Origin: Billgrantia gudaonensis
GTDB taxonomy: Bacteria > Pseudomonadota > Gammaproteobacteria > Pseudomonadales > Halomonadaceae
Length of the DNA: 64,000 nt
Reading direction: 5' to 3'
Assembly (NCBI RefSeq): GCF_900100195.1
Contig: NZ_FNES01000009.1
Span: 1 to 64,000 of the forward strand
A model generated the notes under the pieces. That model was given only the letters and a program-made list of their open reading frames with translations, was not told the DNA's origin and made no database searches. The number at the start of each line of letters is the position of its first letter. Positions within the stretch are counted from its first letter, which is position 1. Both the position numbers and the translations under genes were made by a program. Shown here one piece after another: positions 22,715 through 33,276 of the stretch.

Positions 22715-23626
22715 TCAGGCCATGGCAGGCGCCGCATAAGAGATGGGAGCCAACTGGCGCTCGTTCTCGAAGGTCACGATCTCATAGGCATCGGGCTGAT
22801 CGAGCAGGGCCCGGCACAGTTGATTGTTGAGAGCATGCCCCGACTTGATGCCACGGAATTCCCCGATCAGGCTGTAGCCGAGCTGATACAGATCGCCGAT
22901 GGCATCGAGCACCTTGTGCTTGACGAATTCGTCGTCGTACCGCAAGCCACCTTCGTTCACGATACGGTAATCGTCGACCACGATGGCATTGTCCAGGCTG
23001 CCACCCAATGCCAGGTTGTTGGCCCGCAGATACTCGAGGTCGCGCATGAAGCCGAAAGTGCGTGCCCGCGCGACTTCCTTGACGAAGGACGTGGTCGAGA
23101 AATCCACAACGGCCGTCTGCTTCTGCTCTTCGAACACGGGATGGTCGAAGTCGATCGTAAAGGAAACCTTGAACCCCTGATGGGGCAGGAACCTGGCCTC
23201 CTTGTCCTCGTCTCGCACCACCACCTCACGCTTGATGCGGATGAACTGCTTCGGCGCAGCCTGCTCGGCAATGCCAGCCGACTGGATCAGGAACACGAAG
23301 GGAGCTGCGCTGCCATCCATGATCGGCACTTCCGGCGCACTGACGTCCACGTAGGCATTGTCGATGCCGAGCCCGGCAAGGGCCGACATCAAGTGCTCCA
23401 CCGTCGCGACCTTGACCCCATCACGGGACAACGCCGTGCATAGCGTGGTATCGGTCACCAGGGCCGCGTCCGCCGGCAACTGGACTTCGGGCTCGAGGTC
23501 GGTGCGCACGAAGACGATGCCAGTGTTGACCGGTGCCGGCCGCAGCGCCAGATAGACCTTCTTGCCGGAATGTAGGCCGACGCCGGTGGCACGGATGATG
23601 TTTTGCAGGGTGCGTTGTCTGATCAT
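22715..23626 (-). CDS. lpxC: UDP-3-O-acyl-N-acetylglucosamine deacetylase LpxC
   Basis: The 303-residue zinc deacetylase performs the committed step of lipid A synthesis in the cytoplasm. [20 protein letters not shown] is the family start. Zinc ligands lie in [11 protein letters not shown] and in the [15 protein letters not shown] region, with the catalytic His in [12 protein letters not shown]. It ends the leftward dcw cluster, with its own promoter upstream as in E. coli. Confidence 0.97.
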   Translation of the reverse strand: MIRQRTLQNIIRATGVGLHSGKKVYLALRPAPVNTGIVFVRTDLEPEVQLPADAALVTDTTLCTALSRDGVKVATVEHLMSALAGLGIDNAYVDVSAPEVPIMDGSAAPFVFLIQSAGIAEQAAPKQFIRIKREVVVRDEDKEARFLPHQGFKVSFTIDFDHPVFEEQKQTAVVDFSTTSFVKEVARARTFGFMRDLEYLRANNLALGGSLDNAIVVDDYRIVNEGGLRYDDEFVKHKVLDAIGDLYQLGYSLIGEFRGIKSGHALNNQLCRALLDQPDAYEIVTFENERQLAPISYAAPAMA

Positions 23627-23666
23627 GGGCAGAAGCCAGGCCGTTGTAAGTTATCAAACGCCGTTC

Positions 23667-23695
23667 ACTATAACACCGAACGCGCGTTTCAACAA
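23667..23695 (-). promoter_or_regulatory. lpxC promoter
   Basis: On the minus strand TTGTTG (23690-23695) and TATAGT (23667-23672) stand 17 bases apart, about 40 bases before the lpxC start, in the ftsZ-lpxC gap. Confidence 0.6.
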
Positions 23696-23736
23696 AAAAA
23701 CATCGCCTGGCCCGCCTAATCGAACGATAGTCGCCC

Positions 23737-24912
23737 TCAATCGGCCTGTCGCCGCAGGAAGGCCGGGATGTCGAGATAGTCATCGAGCTCCTGTGGCGAG
23801 CGGCGCTTTTCGGCCTGCGGCTTGGGAGCCTCCTGAGGTTCGGCCTTGGCTGCCGTCGCCTGCTGGCGCATCGCCGCGGGTTGCGGCTGGGGCTTGCGGT
23901 AGTCGCGCCCCTCGACGCGCTGGGTGGATTCACGCCCGGTCGCCTTTTGCTGACGCCCCTCGAGGCCCGCCGCCACGACGGTGACCCGCAGTTCGTCGGT
24001 CATCTCCATGTCGATGGAAGTGCCGACCACGATGGTCGCATCCTGTGACGCAAACTCCTGAACGGTGGCACCCACGTCATTGAACTCGCCGATGGAAAGA
24101 TCCGGGCCGGCAGTGATGTTGACCAGGATGCCGCGCGCGCCGTGCAGGTCGATGTCTTCCAGAAGCGGGCTACGGATGGCCTTCTCGGCCGCCTCCCGGG
24201 CACGATTCTCGCCAGTGGCACCGCCTGTTCCCATCATCGCCATGCCCATCTCGGACATCACGGTACGCACGTCGGCAAAGTCGACGTTGATGATGCCTGG
24301 GCTGGTGATCAGTTCGGCGATGCCCTGGACGGCACCGAGCAGCACGTCGTTGGCAGCGCTGAAGGCATTGAGCAGACTGGCGTTCTTGCCCAGTACCGAT
24401 AGCAGCTTCTCGTTGGGAATGGTGATCAGGGAGTCGACGTGCTCGGAGAGCTCCTTCATGCCCTCTTCGGCCACGCGCATGCGCTTGGGGCCTTCGAACG
24501 GGAACGGTCGCGTGACCACTGCGACGGTGAGAATCCCCAGCTCCTTGGCCACTTGAGCCACCACCGGGGCGCCGCCCGTGCCGGTGCCGCCGCCCATGCC
24601 GGCGGTGATGAACACCATGTCGGCACCGCTGATCAGTTCGGCGATGCGTTCGCGATCCTCCATCGCCGCCTGACGCCCCACGTCGGGATTGGCGCCAGCG
24701 CCAAGTCCCTTGGTGATGTCGTTGCCGAGCTGAAGGACGGTCTTGGCCGCCACGCGCTTGAGCGCCTGGGCATCGGTGTTGGCGCAGATGAACTCGACGC
24801 CTTCGATGCAACTTTCGACCATGTGATTGACGGCATTGCCACCGCCACCGCCCACGCCGACTACCTTGATGACCGCACTGCTCGAGGGTGCGCTATCTAC
24901 CAGTTCGAACAT
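23737..24912 (-). CDS. ftsZ: Cell division protein FtsZ
   Basis: The 391-residue tubulin-like GTPase forms the division ring. The signature [19 protein letters not shown] is intact, the N-terminal nucleotide motif reads [14 protein letters not shown], and the synergy loop is [12 protein letters not shown] Gln/Ala/Pro-rich linker precedes the conserved C-terminal peptide [12 protein letters not shown] that binds FtsA and ZipA. It follows ftsA by 33 bases. Confidence 0.98.
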   Translation of the reverse strand: MFELVDSAPSSSAVIKVVGVGGGGGNAVNHMVESCIEGVEFICANTDAQALKRVAAKTVLQLGNDITKGLGAGANPDVGRQAAMEDRERIAELISGADMVFITAGMGGGTGTGGAPVVAQVAKELGILTVAVVTRPFPFEGPKRMRVAEEGMKELSEHVDSLITIPNEKLLSVLGKNASLLNAFSAANDVLLGAVQGIAELITSPGIINVDFADVRTVMSEMGMAMMGTGGATGENRAREAAEKAIRSPLLEDIDLHGARGILVNITAGPDLSIGEFNDVGATVQEFASQDATIVVGTSIDMEMTDELRVTVVAAGLEGRQQKATGRESTQRVEGRDYRKPQPQPAAMRQQATAAKAEPQEAPKPQAEKRRSPQELDDYLDIPAFLRRQAD

Positions 24913-24945
24913 AAGCCCCGTCTCCTGGACCGCGCCGCGGCCCTG

Positions 24946-26232
24946 TCAGAAATTTCCTTTCAACCAGCCCTTGATCTTTGCCAGCGCCGGAATCCCTTCC
25001 TTCGTGCCACGCCGGGAGACGTCTTCACGCCTGGGTTGCGCCGTCACCACCCTGCCCTGGCGGCCTGCCCCGTGCCGACCCTCTTGCTGTAAGGCGTAAT
25101 GTAGCAAACCGACGCCGGTGGAATAAATCGGGTTGCGCACCACGTCGGCCAGCCCACGCACGTTGTGCGGCGAAGCGATGCGGACGGGCATGTGGAAAAT
25201 CTCCTCCGCCAGCTCCACCACCCCTTCCATGCGTGAAGTGCCACCGGTCAGGACGACACCGGCAGCGACCAGATCCTCGAAGCCGCTGCGCCGGAGCTCA
25301 TCGCGGATCAACGTGAACAGTTCCTCGTAGCGCGGCTCGACCACCTCGGCCAGGGCCTGGCGAGACAGATCGCGGGCCGGCCGGTCGCCGACGCTCGGCA
25401 CTTTGATCATTTCATCGCTGGCAGCGAGCTGAGTCAGCGCGCAAGCGTACTTGACCTTGATCTCTTCGGCGTACTGGGTCGGCGTGCGCAGCGCCATGGC
25501 AATGTCGTTGGTGACCTGATCGCCGGCAATGGGGATCACTGCCGTATGGCGGATCGCCCCCTCGGTGAAGACGGCAATGTCGGTGGTCCCTCCGCCGATG
25601 TCCACCATGCAAACGCCCAGCTCGCGTTCGTCTTCGGTGAGTACCGACATGCTCGAAGCGAGCTGCTCCAGGATGACCGCATCGACTTCCAGACCACAGC
25701 GCCGCACGCACTTATCGATGTTCTGCACGGCATTGAGCGCCGCAGTCACCAGATGGACACGCGCCTCGAGACGCACGCCCGACATGCCCAGCGGCTCGCG
25801 TATCCCACCCTGGGTATCGATGGAAAACTCCTGAGGAAGCACGTGCAATACGCGCTGTCCTTCCGAGATGGCCCTGGCGCGCGCCGAGTCGATGACGCGC
25901 TCGATGTCGGAGGGAGTGACTTCTCGGTCCTTGATGGCCACGACGCCATCGGAATTCATGGAACTGATATGGCTGCCCGCCACGCCGACATAGACGGAAT
26001 GGATATCGCACCCGGCCATCAGTTCGGCTTCTTCAACGGCACGCTGGATCGATTGCACGGTCGATTCGATGTTGATCACCACGCCCTTCTTCATGCCGCG
26101 CGAGGGGTGGGAGCCGATGCCGGCAATCTCGATACCGCCATCATCGGTCGGTTGGCCCACGATAGCCACCACCTTGGATGTTCCGATATCCAGCCCGACT
26201 ACCATGTTGGATGCGTTGGAGGTAACTGCCAT
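24946..26232 (-). CDS. ftsA: Cell division protein FtsA
   Basis: The 428-residue actin-like ATPase tethers FtsZ to the membrane. VVGLDIGTSKVVAIVG is phosphate loop 1 and CMVDIGGGTTDIAVF is phosphate loop 2; the 1C subdomain (YVGVAGSHISSMNSDGVV) lies between them. The amphipathic membrane helix is the C-terminal IKGWLKGNF. A 190-base gap with a promoter-like -10 separates it from ftsQ. Confidence 0.97.
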   Translation of the reverse strand: MAVTSNASNMVVGLDIGTSKVVAIVGQPTDDGGIEIAGIGSHPSRGMKKGVVINIESTVQSIQRAVEEAELMAGCDIHSVYVGVAGSHISSMNSDGVVAIKDREVTPSDIERVIDSARARAISEGQRVLHVLPQEFSIDTQGGIREPLGMSGVRLEARVHLVTAALNAVQNIDKCVRRCGLEVDAVILEQLASSMSVLTEDERELGVCMVDIGGGTTDIAVFTEGAIRHTAVIPIAGDQVTNDIAMALRTPTQYAEEIKVKYACALTQLAASDEMIKVPSVGDRPARDLSRQALAEVVEPRYEELFTLIRDELRRSGFEDLVAAGVVLTGGTSRMEGVVELAEEIFHMPVRIASPHNVRGLADVVRNPIYSTGVGLLHYALQQEGRHGAGRQGRVVTAQPRREDVSRRGTKEGIPALAKIKGWLKGNF

Positions 26233-26301
26233 GTGCCGGGGACACTCCTAGAACTTGACCCGCAGGGGATTTCCATTATCGCTGAAATGACCATTAGGTC
26301 C

Positions 26302-26307
26302 ATTATA
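26302..26307 (-). promoter_or_regulatory. Putative ftsA-ftsZ promoter (-10 box)
   Basis: The minus strand reads TATAAT at 26302-26307, about 70 bases before ftsA, in an AT-rich patch of the ftsQ-ftsA gap. A good -35 is not evident at 17 bases, so an activator or an extended element may be needed. Confidence 0.45.
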
Positions 26308-26391
26308 GAAACAACAGACGTTAAATCACCAGCCCAATGCTAAAAAGAGCCATCACGATACGGGGAAATCTCGCTAAAAGAAACACCCGAA

Positions 26392-26407
26392 CCCGCCGTC
26401 TGGCGGG
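26392..26407 (-). terminator. Weak hairpin after ftsQ
   Basis: CCCGCC and GGCGGG pair across four bases 15 bases beyond the ftsQ stop. On the minus strand a discontinuous T-rich stretch follows. It could partly separate ftsQ from ftsA transcription. Confidence 0.4.
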
Positions 26408-26422
26408 GCGATCCGGGAAAAA

Positions 26423-27154
26423 TCACTCCCTTTCGCGTGAAGGAAGCATCGCCCGATCGCTATCCGTTTCGCCGTGCCAGGCTACCGCAACCCCGTTGGG
26501 ATAGCGCAGGTCGATGTAGCGAATTTGCGACATCGCGCTTCCCAGCTGCCGCCGCCAAGCAGCGGCGAGTCGTCCCAGTCTGGCATCGCGATCATTACGG
26601 CCCAGCATCACCCAGATCCGATCATCGAGCTGAAGACGCCAGGCCCCGCGTTCTTCGAGACGCAGTTGGCTGATACTCAACCCCAGCTCGGAAAAGCGTC
26701 CGCTCAGGCGTTCATGATAGGCCAAAACCTCGGCGCTGCTTCCGCTCGGTCCGGCTAGGTCAGGCAGGTCTGCAGCAGGAACTACCGGCTCGGGGTCGAA
26801 CGGTTCGCCCTGGGGGTTGAGCAGGAGGTCGTCGTTCCATCGCGCCACCGGCTGCTGTTCGACCAATTCGAAGGCCAGCCCATAGGGCCACTCTCGCGAC
26901 ACCCGCACCTCGGCGAGCCAGCCGATCTCACGGGCCTGCCGCCGCAGCTCGGGCAGGGAAATCGACAGCCAGGTTCGGTCATCGACCAGCGGTGCCAATT
27001 GACGGCGCAGATAGTCGGCGGTGACATGGGTCAACTCGCCGCGGATCGAGACTCGCTCGATGGGGCGGTCGAGCCATAGCCACAGCGCACGCCCACCGGC
27101 GCCCAGCACCAGCAGCAACAGCACCACGCCCAGCAGCGAACCTCGCAATCTCAT
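26423..27154 (-). CDS. ftsQ: Cell division protein FtsQ
   Basis: The 243-residue bitopic protein is the scaffold of the FtsQLB complex. A membrane helix LLGVVLLLLVLGAGGRALWL follows a short cytoplasmic start. The POTRA domain begins RVSIRGELTHVTADYLRRQL, and the beta domain ends with YIDLRYPNGVAV. Its start overlaps the ddl stop by 4 bases. Confidence 0.95.
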   Translation of the reverse strand: MRLRGSLLGVVLLLLVLGAGGRALWLWLDRPIERVSIRGELTHVTADYLRRQLAPLVDDRTWLSISLPELRRQAREIGWLAEVRVSREWPYGLAFELVEQQPVARWNDDLLLNPQGEPFDPEPVVPAADLPDLAGPSGSSAEVLAYHERLSGRFSELGLSISQLRLEERGAWRLQLDDRIWVMLGRNDRDARLGRLAAAWRRQLGSAMSQIRYIDLRYPNGVAVAWHGETDSDRAMLPSRERE

Positions 27155-28074
27155 CGATCCGGCAAACCCAGGGTGGTATCCAGGATGCGCAGGACCAGCG
27201 CATCGAAATCGAGCCCGGCATGGGCCGCCGCTTGGGGCACCAGGCTATGGTCGGTCATGCCCGGCACGGTATTGACCTCCAGCAGCCAGAAGCCGCCCCG
27301 TGCATCGCGCATCACATCGACCCGCCCCCAGCCCTGTCCACCGATGGCCTCGAAGGCGTCGCGGCACAGCGCTCCCAAGGCCGCTTCATCGGTCGCCGAC
27401 AGCCCACAGGGCAGATGGTAGAGCGTATCGTTGGAGACGTACTTGGCCTCGTAGTCGTAGAAGCCACCGGGCACTTCGACGCGTATGGCCGGCAGGATGA
27501 CGTCACCGAGCAACGACACGGTGTATTCCTCGCCAACAATGAAACGCTCGGCCATCACCCGCGCATCGAAACGTGCCGCTTCCCGGTAGGCGGCGGCCAA
27601 CGCATCGCGGCCATCGACGATGCTGATACCCAGCGTCGACCCCTCATGCACCGGCTTGACGATCAGCGGCAAACCGAGCTCGGCCACCACGCCATCCCAG
27701 TCGGCGTCGGCCTCGAGCAACCGCGATGCCGGGGTGGGCAGTCCCAATGCCTGCCAGACGAACTTGGTGCGCTGCTTGTCCATGCCCAGCGCCGAGGCCA
27801 GCACCCCGCTTCCGGTGTAGGGAATGCCCAACAGTTCCAGAGCGCCCTGCAAGGTACCGTCCTCGCCGCCACGGCCGTGCAGGGCGACGAAGACTCGATC
27901 CGGGGCCAGGGCTTCCAGGCCGGACAGCCCCCCTTCCGCGGGATCGTAACCGATGGCGTCGATGCCCTGACGTTCGAGCGCCGCCAGCACCGCCCCACCA
28001 CTCTTCAACGACACTTCGCGCTCCGCCGAGCTACCCCCGTAGAGGACGGCGACGCGTCCATAGATTGCTGTCAT
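27151..28074 (-). CDS. ddl: D-alanine-D-alanine ligase
   Basis: The 307-residue ATP-grasp ligase makes D-Ala-D-Ala for Mur[18 protein letters not shown] is the N-terminal motif. [20 protein letters not shown], the [12 protein letters not shown] substrate loop and [14 protein letters not shown] are diagnostic. It overlaps both murC and ftsQ by 4 bases, as a DdlB-type enzyme in the dcw operon. Confidence 0.97.
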   Translation of the reverse strand: MTAIYGRVAVLYGGSSAEREVSLKSGGAVLAALERQGIDAIGYDPAEGGLSGLEALAPDRVFVALHGRGGEDGTLQGALELLGIPYTGSGVLASALGMDKQRTKFVWQALGLPTPASRLLEADADWDGVVAELGLPLIVKPVHEGSTLGISIVDGRDALAAAYREAARFDARVMAERFIVGEEYTVSLLGDVILPAIRVEVPGGFYDYEAKYVSNDTLYHLPCGLSATDEAALGALCRDAFEAIGGQGWGRVDVMRDARGGFWLLEVNTVPGMTDHSLVPQAAAHAGLDFDALVLRILDTTLGLPDR

Positions 28075-29552
28075 GGCGTCACCTCACCGAACTGTAGGCG
28101 GCTTTCCGCCAGCCATTGAGAGATGCCCCCCACGTCACCGGCGCCCTGAGTGATCAGGATATCGCCATCCCGCAACACCCGCGCCAGCAATGCCGGCAAC
28201 TCCGACGTGTCCTGCACGAAGAGCGGATCGACCCCTCCACGCTGTCGGATCGACCCGGCCAATGCTCGCGCGTCCGCACCGGGAATCGGCGCCTCGCCAG
28301 CACTGTAGACGTCCAACAGCAACAGGGTGTCGACCTCGGAGAGCACCTGAACGAAATCCTCGTACAAATCGCGCGTTCGCGTGAAGCGATGTGGCTGATA
28401 GAGCATCACCAGGCGCCGCTGGGGCCAGCCGGCACGCACAGCACGGATGACCATGGCCACCTCGCGCGGATGGTGGCCATAGTCGTCGACCAGCATCACC
28501 TCGCCCTCGCCGGTCGGTGGCGCGAAGTGGCCGTGCACCTGAAAGCGCCTTCCCACTCCGGCAAAGCCCGCCAAGCCACGCTGGATGGCCTCATCGTCGA
28601 CACCGGCATCGCTGGCAATGGCGATCGCCGCCAGCGCGTTGAGGGCATTGTGCCGCCCCGGCATGGACAGGCGCACCGGCAACGGCGCCAGGTCGTCGGG
28701 GCGCTCGGCGGTGAAGCGGATCTCGCCGCCCTGCTGGACGAAATCGCTGATACGGTAGTCGGCATCTTCGCTGAAGCCGTAGGTAACGAACTGCCGATGC
28801 AGCCGCTCGCGAAGGCCGCGCACTTGATCATCGTCGATGCACAGGATCGCCAGGCCATAGAACGGCAGGTTGTGCAGGAACTCGATGAAGGTGCCTTTCA
28901 GGCGTTCGAAGTCGCCGCCGTAGGTGCTCATGTGGTCGGCATCGATGTTGGTGACCACCGCCACCATGGGTTGCAGGTGCAGAAAAGAGGCATCCGATTC
29001 GTCGGCCTCCGCCACCAGGTAGTCGCCCTCGCCCAGGCGCGCATTGGCACCGGCGCTGGTCAGCTTGCCGCCGATCACGAAGGTCGGGTCGAGACCGCCC
29101 TCGCCAAGCAGGGTGGCGGTAAGGCTGGTGGTGGTCGTCTTGCCGTGCGTGCCGGCCACGGCGATGCCGTGGCGGAAGCGCATCAGCTCGGCGAGCATCT
29201 CGGCTCGCCGAACCACCGGCACGCGGTGATCGTGGGCCCAGCGAATCTCGGGGTTGGTATCGTCCACCGCCGTCGAGACCACCACCACATCGGCATCCAC
29301 TACGTTCTCGGCGGCATGACCGATGGCCACCGGAATGCCCAGTCCGGTGAGTCGCGCCACCACGGGCGAGGCCTTGATGTCGCTGCCGCTGACGCGATAG
29401 CCCTCGTTGGCGAGCACTTCGGCGATGCCGCACATGCCGGCGCCGCCAATGCCCACGAAATGAATGCGCCGGATGCGACGCATGCCCATGCCACGCCCGC
29501 GATGGGGCGGCATGCTCCGTTCGGGAATCGGTCCCGGAGTACTATCGCTCAA
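28071..29552 (-). CDS. murC: UDP-N-acetylmuramate-L-alanine ligase MurC
   Basis: The enzyme adds L-Ala to UDP-MurNAc. [20 protein letters not shown] and the P-loop [10 protein letters not shown] are intact. The start is uncertain: TTG 29552 is preceded by GGAGACTGGTC and overlaps the murG end (493 residues). ATG 29516 region ([11 protein letters not shown]) is a shorter choice, while the frame is open to 29594. TTG is preferred because of spacing and coupling. Confidence 0.95.
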   Translation of the reverse strand: MSDSTPGPIPERSMPPHRGRGMGMRRIRRIHFVGIGGAGMCGIAEVLANEGYRVSGSDIKASPVVARLTGLGIPVAIGHAAENVVDADVVVVSTAVDDTNPEIRWAHDHRVPVVRRAEMLAELMRFRHGIAVAGTHGKTTTTSLTATLLGEGGLDPTFVIGGKLTSAGANARLGEGDYLVAEADESDASFLHLQPMVAVVTNIDADHMSTYGGDFERLKGTFIEFLHNLPFYGLAILCIDDDQVRGLRERLHRQFVTYGFSEDADYRISDFVQQGGEIRFTAERPDDLAPLPVRLSMPGRHNALNALAAIAIASDAGVDDEAIQRGLAGFAGVGRRFQVHGHFAPPTGEGEVMLVDDYGHHPREVAMVIRAVRAGWPQRRLVMLYQPHRFTRTRDLYEDFVQVLSEVDTLLLLDVYSAGEAPIPGADARALAGSIRQRGGVDPLFVQDTSELPALLARVLRDGDILITQGAGDVGGISQWLAESRLQFGEVTP

Positions 29553-30630
29553 GACCAGTCTCCATGCAGCCGGCCACCAGGCGCTCCACCGCATCGAGGT
29601 GGGCGCCGCCGCGCGCGTGCACGGCCATGGTGGCGAGAGTGTCGGGGTCGAGCAGCGTCGCCAGGCGCTCTGCCAGCGCCGCTGCCGTCATATCGGATTG
29701 CGCCATCAGCGCCGCGCCGCCGGCTTGAACCAGCGCCTGCGCGTTGGCCGTCTGGTGATCGTCGACGGCATGGGGGAAAGGCACGAACAGCGCCGGCTTG
29801 GCGGCAGCGGCGAGCTCCGCCACGGTCAGCGCGCCGGCGCGGCACACCACCAGGTCCGCCCAGTCGTAGGCCGCCGCCATGTCGTCGATGAAAGCGGTGA
29901 CTTTCGCCTCGACGCCCTGCGCACGATAGTGCTCGCTCGTCGCCGCCTCCTTGTCCCGCCCGGCCTGGTGGCGAACCTCGGGTCGCTCGGCCACGGGCAG
30001 GCGGGCCAATGCCTCCGGTACACGCTGATTGAGCGCCAGCGCTCCCAGCGAGCCGCCCACCACCAGCAGCCGCAGGCGTCGCCCAGCCATGGCGTCCGCA
30101 GCCCTCGGCGACTCTCCCAGCGCAGCGATCTCCGTGCGCACTGGGTTGCCGATCACCTCGCCGCGCCCGCCGAACGCCTGGGGGAAAGCGACGTACACGC
30201 GTCGTGCCAGCCGTGCCAGCACGCGGTTGGTGAGGCCGGCCACGGCATTCTGTTCATGGATCACCAGAGGACGACGTAGCAGCCAGGCGGCCAGACCACC
30301 GGGGCCGCTGGCAAAGCCCCCCAGCCCCACCACCAGTGCCGGATCGAGTCGACGAATGATGCTGACCGCCTGCCAGACCGCCCGCGTGAGGTTGAAGGGA
30401 GCCAGCAGCCACCCCGTCAGGCCGTTGCCGCGCAGTCCGCTCACCGCAATGCGATGCAGCGGTATCTTCGCCTCGGGCACCAGACGGTTCTCGAGGCCGC
30501 GAGGGCTGCCCAGCCAGTGTACCTCGATGCCGCGCTCGGCCAACCCATGGGCCAGCGACAGCGCCGGGACCACATGACCGCCGGTGCCACCGGCCATGAT
30601 CAGAATGCGCTGAGATGACGAAGCGGTCAT
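29542..30630 (-). CDS. murG: UDP-GlcNAc transferase MurG (lipid II synthase)
   Basis: The 362-residue GT-B enzyme converts lipid I to lipid II at the inner face of the membrane. It has [16 protein letters not shown] at the start, [28 protein letters not shown] and the donor site [16 protein letters not shown]. It overlaps ftsW by 4 bases. Confidence 0.97.
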   Translation of the reverse strand: MTASSSQRILIMAGGTGGHVVPALSLAHGLAERGIEVHWLGSPRGLENRLVPEAKIPLHRIAVSGLRGNGLTGWLLAPFNLTRAVWQAVSIIRRLDPALVVGLGGFASGPGGLAAWLLRRPLVIHEQNAVAGLTNRVLARLARRVYVAFPQAFGGRGEVIGNPVRTEIAALGESPRAADAMAGRRLRLLVVGGSLGALALNQRVPEALARLPVAERPEVRHQAGRDKEAATSEHYRAQGVEAKVTAFIDDMAAAYDWADLVVCRAGALTVAELAAAAKPALFVPFPHAVDDHQTANAQALVQAGGAALMAQSDMTAAALAERLATLLDPDTLATMAVHARGGAHLDAVERLVAGCMETGLER

Positions 30631-31868
30631 GAACGGACTCCTGGGTTGCGAGCGGGCGGGTGACGAGGGGCCGTGGGTCGCGACCGTTTGACGGCGACAC
30701 GCGTTTCGATGTCAGCCCGCAGCAACATCGCCATCATCGCCGCGCTCACCAGCAGGCTGGAGCCGCCATAGCTCAGTAGAGGCAAGGTCAACCCCTTGGT
30801 GGGCAACATGCCCGTGCTCACCGCAATGTTGATGAACGCCTGCGCGGCGATCACGAAGGCAATGCCATAGCTCATGTAGGCGGCAAAGGCCAGACCGGCC
30901 AATTCCGCACGCCGTCCCACCGCCAGGGCGCGCACGATGAGCAATGCAAAGAGCCCGAGCACGGCGATGGCGCCGATCAACCCGAGCTCCTCGGCCAGCA
31001 CGGCAAACACGAAATCGGTGTGCGCTTCGGGCAGGTAGTAGAGTTTCTGTACGCTGTTGCCAAGCCCGGTACCCAGCCAGTGACCTCGGCCGAAGGCGAT
31101 CAACGCCTGGGTCAACTGATAGCCGCTGGCGAACTGGTCCGCCCAGGGGTCAACGAAGCTGGTCAAGCGGGCCAGTCGATAGGGCTCGGCAATGGCGGCA
31201 TAGAATCCCAGCAGGCCAGCCCCGCCAAGGATGAGGATGAATCGGCCCCAAGGCGCGCCGGCCATCAGCAGCATGCCCATCGAGCAACCGGTGATCACCA
31301 CCACTGCCCCATAGTCGGGCTCGAGGATCAGCAATACGCCGAAAACGCCGACCACCAGCAGCGGACGCAGAAAGGCTCCCCACTGGCGACGCACGTCGGG
31401 CAGGAAGCGCTCCAGGTAACCGGCCAGATAGACGATCAGGCACAGCTTGGCGACCTCCGAGGCCTGCAGGTTCAGGGGAAAGCCAGGAATCGATATCCAA
31501 CGTCGACTGCCGTTCACCTCACGACCCACGACGAGTACCGCCAGCAGCAGAACGACGCCGACCAGCAGCAGAAGCGGACCGTTGGCACGCCACCAGGCCA
31601 GCGGCACGCGCAGGATCAGGGCGGCAACGACCAGCGCTACCACCAGGAAGGCAGCATGCCGTTGACTGATGTGATAAGGGTTGCCGGTAAGTCCTGCGGC
31701 CACTTCGGTGGAAGCCGAAGTGACCATCACCCAGCCAATCGACATCAGTGCCAATACCGCCAGCAACAACCAGCCATCGCAGGGCTGGTTCCGTGTCGAG
31801 AGCCGCTCGCGCAGCCAGCGCCAGCGTCGACCGCCTCGCCCCTTGGAATGACTGCGCTCAGCCGCCAT
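30627..31868 (-). CDS. ftsW: Peptidoglycan polymerase FtsW (SEDS family)
   Basis: The 413-residue SEDS protein polymerises septal glycan with FtsI. About ten membrane helices are visible. Signature segments include GSRRWISIPGFPLNLQASEV, LILEPDYGAVVV and LPTKGLTLPLLSYGGSSLLV near the end. A basic cytoplasmic N-terminus precedes the first helix. Its start overlaps murD by 11 bases. Confidence 0.96.
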   Translation of the reverse strand: MAAERSHSKGRGGRRWRWLRERLSTRNQPCDGWLLLAVLALMSIGWVMVTSASTEVAAGLTGNPYHISQRHAAFLVVALVVAALILRVPLAWWRANGPLLLLVGVVLLLAVLVVGREVNGSRRWISIPGFPLNLQASEVAKLCLIVYLAGYLERFLPDVRRQWGAFLRPLLVVGVFGVLLILEPDYGAVVVITGCSMGMLLMAGAPWGRFILILGGAGLLGFYAAIAEPYRLARLTSFVDPWADQFASGYQLTQALIAFGRGHWLGTGLGNSVQKLYYLPEAHTDFVFAVLAEELGLIGAIAVLGLFALLIVRALAVGRRAELAGLAFAAYMSYGIAFVIAAQAFINIAVSTGMLPTKGLTLPLLSYGGSSLLVSAAMMAMLLRADIETRVAVKRSRPTAPRHPPARNPGVRS

Positions 31869-33276
31869 GCGTCATCTCCCGCCGTTGCCGTTCGAGCCAG
31901 TCGCGGAAGGCTTCGCCGCGGGCCTGGTAATCGGCGAACTGATCCTGGCTGGCGCAGGCCGGCGATAGCAGCACGCAGTCGCCAGGCTCGGCGATGTCTC
32001 GCGCCCTCTCCATGGCAGCTGCGAGGTCGGCGACGCGGGTCACCGTCACTCGTTCATGGAGAGCCTCCTCCAGACGTTCGGCGTCGGCACCGAAAAGAAT
32101 CGCCTCGCGCCCGTAACGCGCCAGCGGCTCGCCAAGCGGCGCAAAATCGGCACCCTTGCCGATCCCGCCGGCGAGCAGTATCAGGCGCCCCTCCAACGTC
32201 GGCCCCAGCCCGGCGATGGCCGCCAGCGTGGCCCCCACGTTGGTACCCTTGGAGTCGTTGATCCAGCGCACGCCATCGCACATCGCCACCGTCTCGCCGC
32301 GGTGCGGCAGGCCAGGAAACCGCTCGAGCACTGCGGTCATGACGCCGAGCGGCAGCCCCAGCCGCGTGCCCATGGCGAGTGCCGCCAAGGCATTGGCCTG
32401 ATTGTGCCGCCCCGCCAGGCGCAGCGCCCGCGCAGGCATCAACGGCACTTCGTCATGCATCAGCCAGTCTTCGCCGTCGCGCCGAGCGATGCCCCACTCC
32501 CCCGGACCCGGGGTGACGGAGGTGAAGCGATCCATGGCGGGCAACGACGTCTCGGGCCAGGTGAGCGGATCCTCGGCGTTGACCACGGCGTGACGTGCAC
32601 CGCGAAAGATGGCGCGCTTGGCGTCACGGTAGCCGAGCATGTCGCCATGGCGATCGAGGTGGTCCTCGGAAAGGTTGAGGAAGGCCACCGTTTCGGCACC
32701 CAGCCAGGGCGTCGTTTCGAGCTGGAAGCTGGAAAGCTCGAGTACGTAGAGCTCCGCATCGGGCTGATCGGCCAATAGATCGAGCGCCGGCGTACCCAGG
32801 TTGCCTCCCACCGCCACGCGCACGCCTGCCTCTCGTGCCATCTCGCCGAGCAGAGTGGTGACGGTGGACTTGGCATTGGAACCGGTGATGGCGGCAACCG
32901 GCGCCGTGCAGGCACGCGCGAAAAGCGCGATCTCGCCCACCAGGCGCGTCTCTCCGGTGGCCGGGCGCCGCTGCGTGGCCAGCCTCTCGAGTCCTGGCGT
33001 CGCCGGGTCGACTCCGGGGCTCAGCACCACTTCCTCGACCCGGGAAAGGTCGAGCGACGTCAATGGACCGCAGTGAACCGCAACCCCGGGATGGGCCTCA
33101 CGAAACACCGCCAGCCCCGGCGGTTCCCGACGCGTGTCGGCGACCACGAAGGGCACGCCGCGGCGCGCCAGGTGGCGACAGATGGCCTGGCCGGACATTC
33201 CCAGGCCCACCACCAGGGTGACGCCCTCGGGTATCGCGACCATGCCTCCTGCCTCGTTCGAGCCATCGGACTGCAT
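31858..33276 (-). CDS. murD: UDP-MurNAc-L-Ala-D-glutamate ligase MurD
   Basis: The enzyme adds D-Glu. ATG 33276 is in a TGATG overlap with mraY and follows AAGGTGCGCTG (472 residues). The start at 33243 (MVAIPEG) is also possible. LVVGLGMSGQAICRHLARRG is the N-terminal UDP-binding motif; the ATP loop reads ITGSNAKSTVTTLLGE. WINDSKGTNVGAT and LLAGGIGKGADF complete it. The frame upstream of 33276 is an mraY shadow. Confidence 0.96.
   Translation of the reverse strand: MQSDGSNEAGGMVAIPEGVTLVVGLGMSGQAICRHLARRGVPFVVADTRREPPGLAVFREAHPGVAVHCGPLTSLDLSRVEEVVLSPGVDPATPGLERLATQRRPATGETRLVGEIALFARACTAPVAAITGSNAKSTVTTLLGEMAREAGVRVAVGGNLGTPALDLLADQPDAELYVLELSSFQLETTPWLGAETVAFLNLSEDHLDRHGDMLGYRDAKRAIFRGARHAVVNAEDPLTWPETSLPAMDRFTSVTPGPGEWGIARRDGEDWLMHDEVPLMPARALRLAGRHNQANALAALAMGTRLGLPLGVMTAVLERFPGLPHRGETVAMCDGVRWINDSKGTNVGATLAAIAGLGPTLEGRLILLAGGIGKGADFAPLGEPLARYGREAILFGADAERLEEALHERVTVTRVADLAAAMERARDIAEPGDCVLLSPACASQDQFADYQARGEAFRDWLERQRREMTHGG

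Noticed and set aside
28116-29891. 591-codon plus-strand frame across murC and murG
   Set aside because: It is the antisense of two unmistakable Mur enzymes. High GC opens such frames throughout the dcw cluster, for example 37238-39109.
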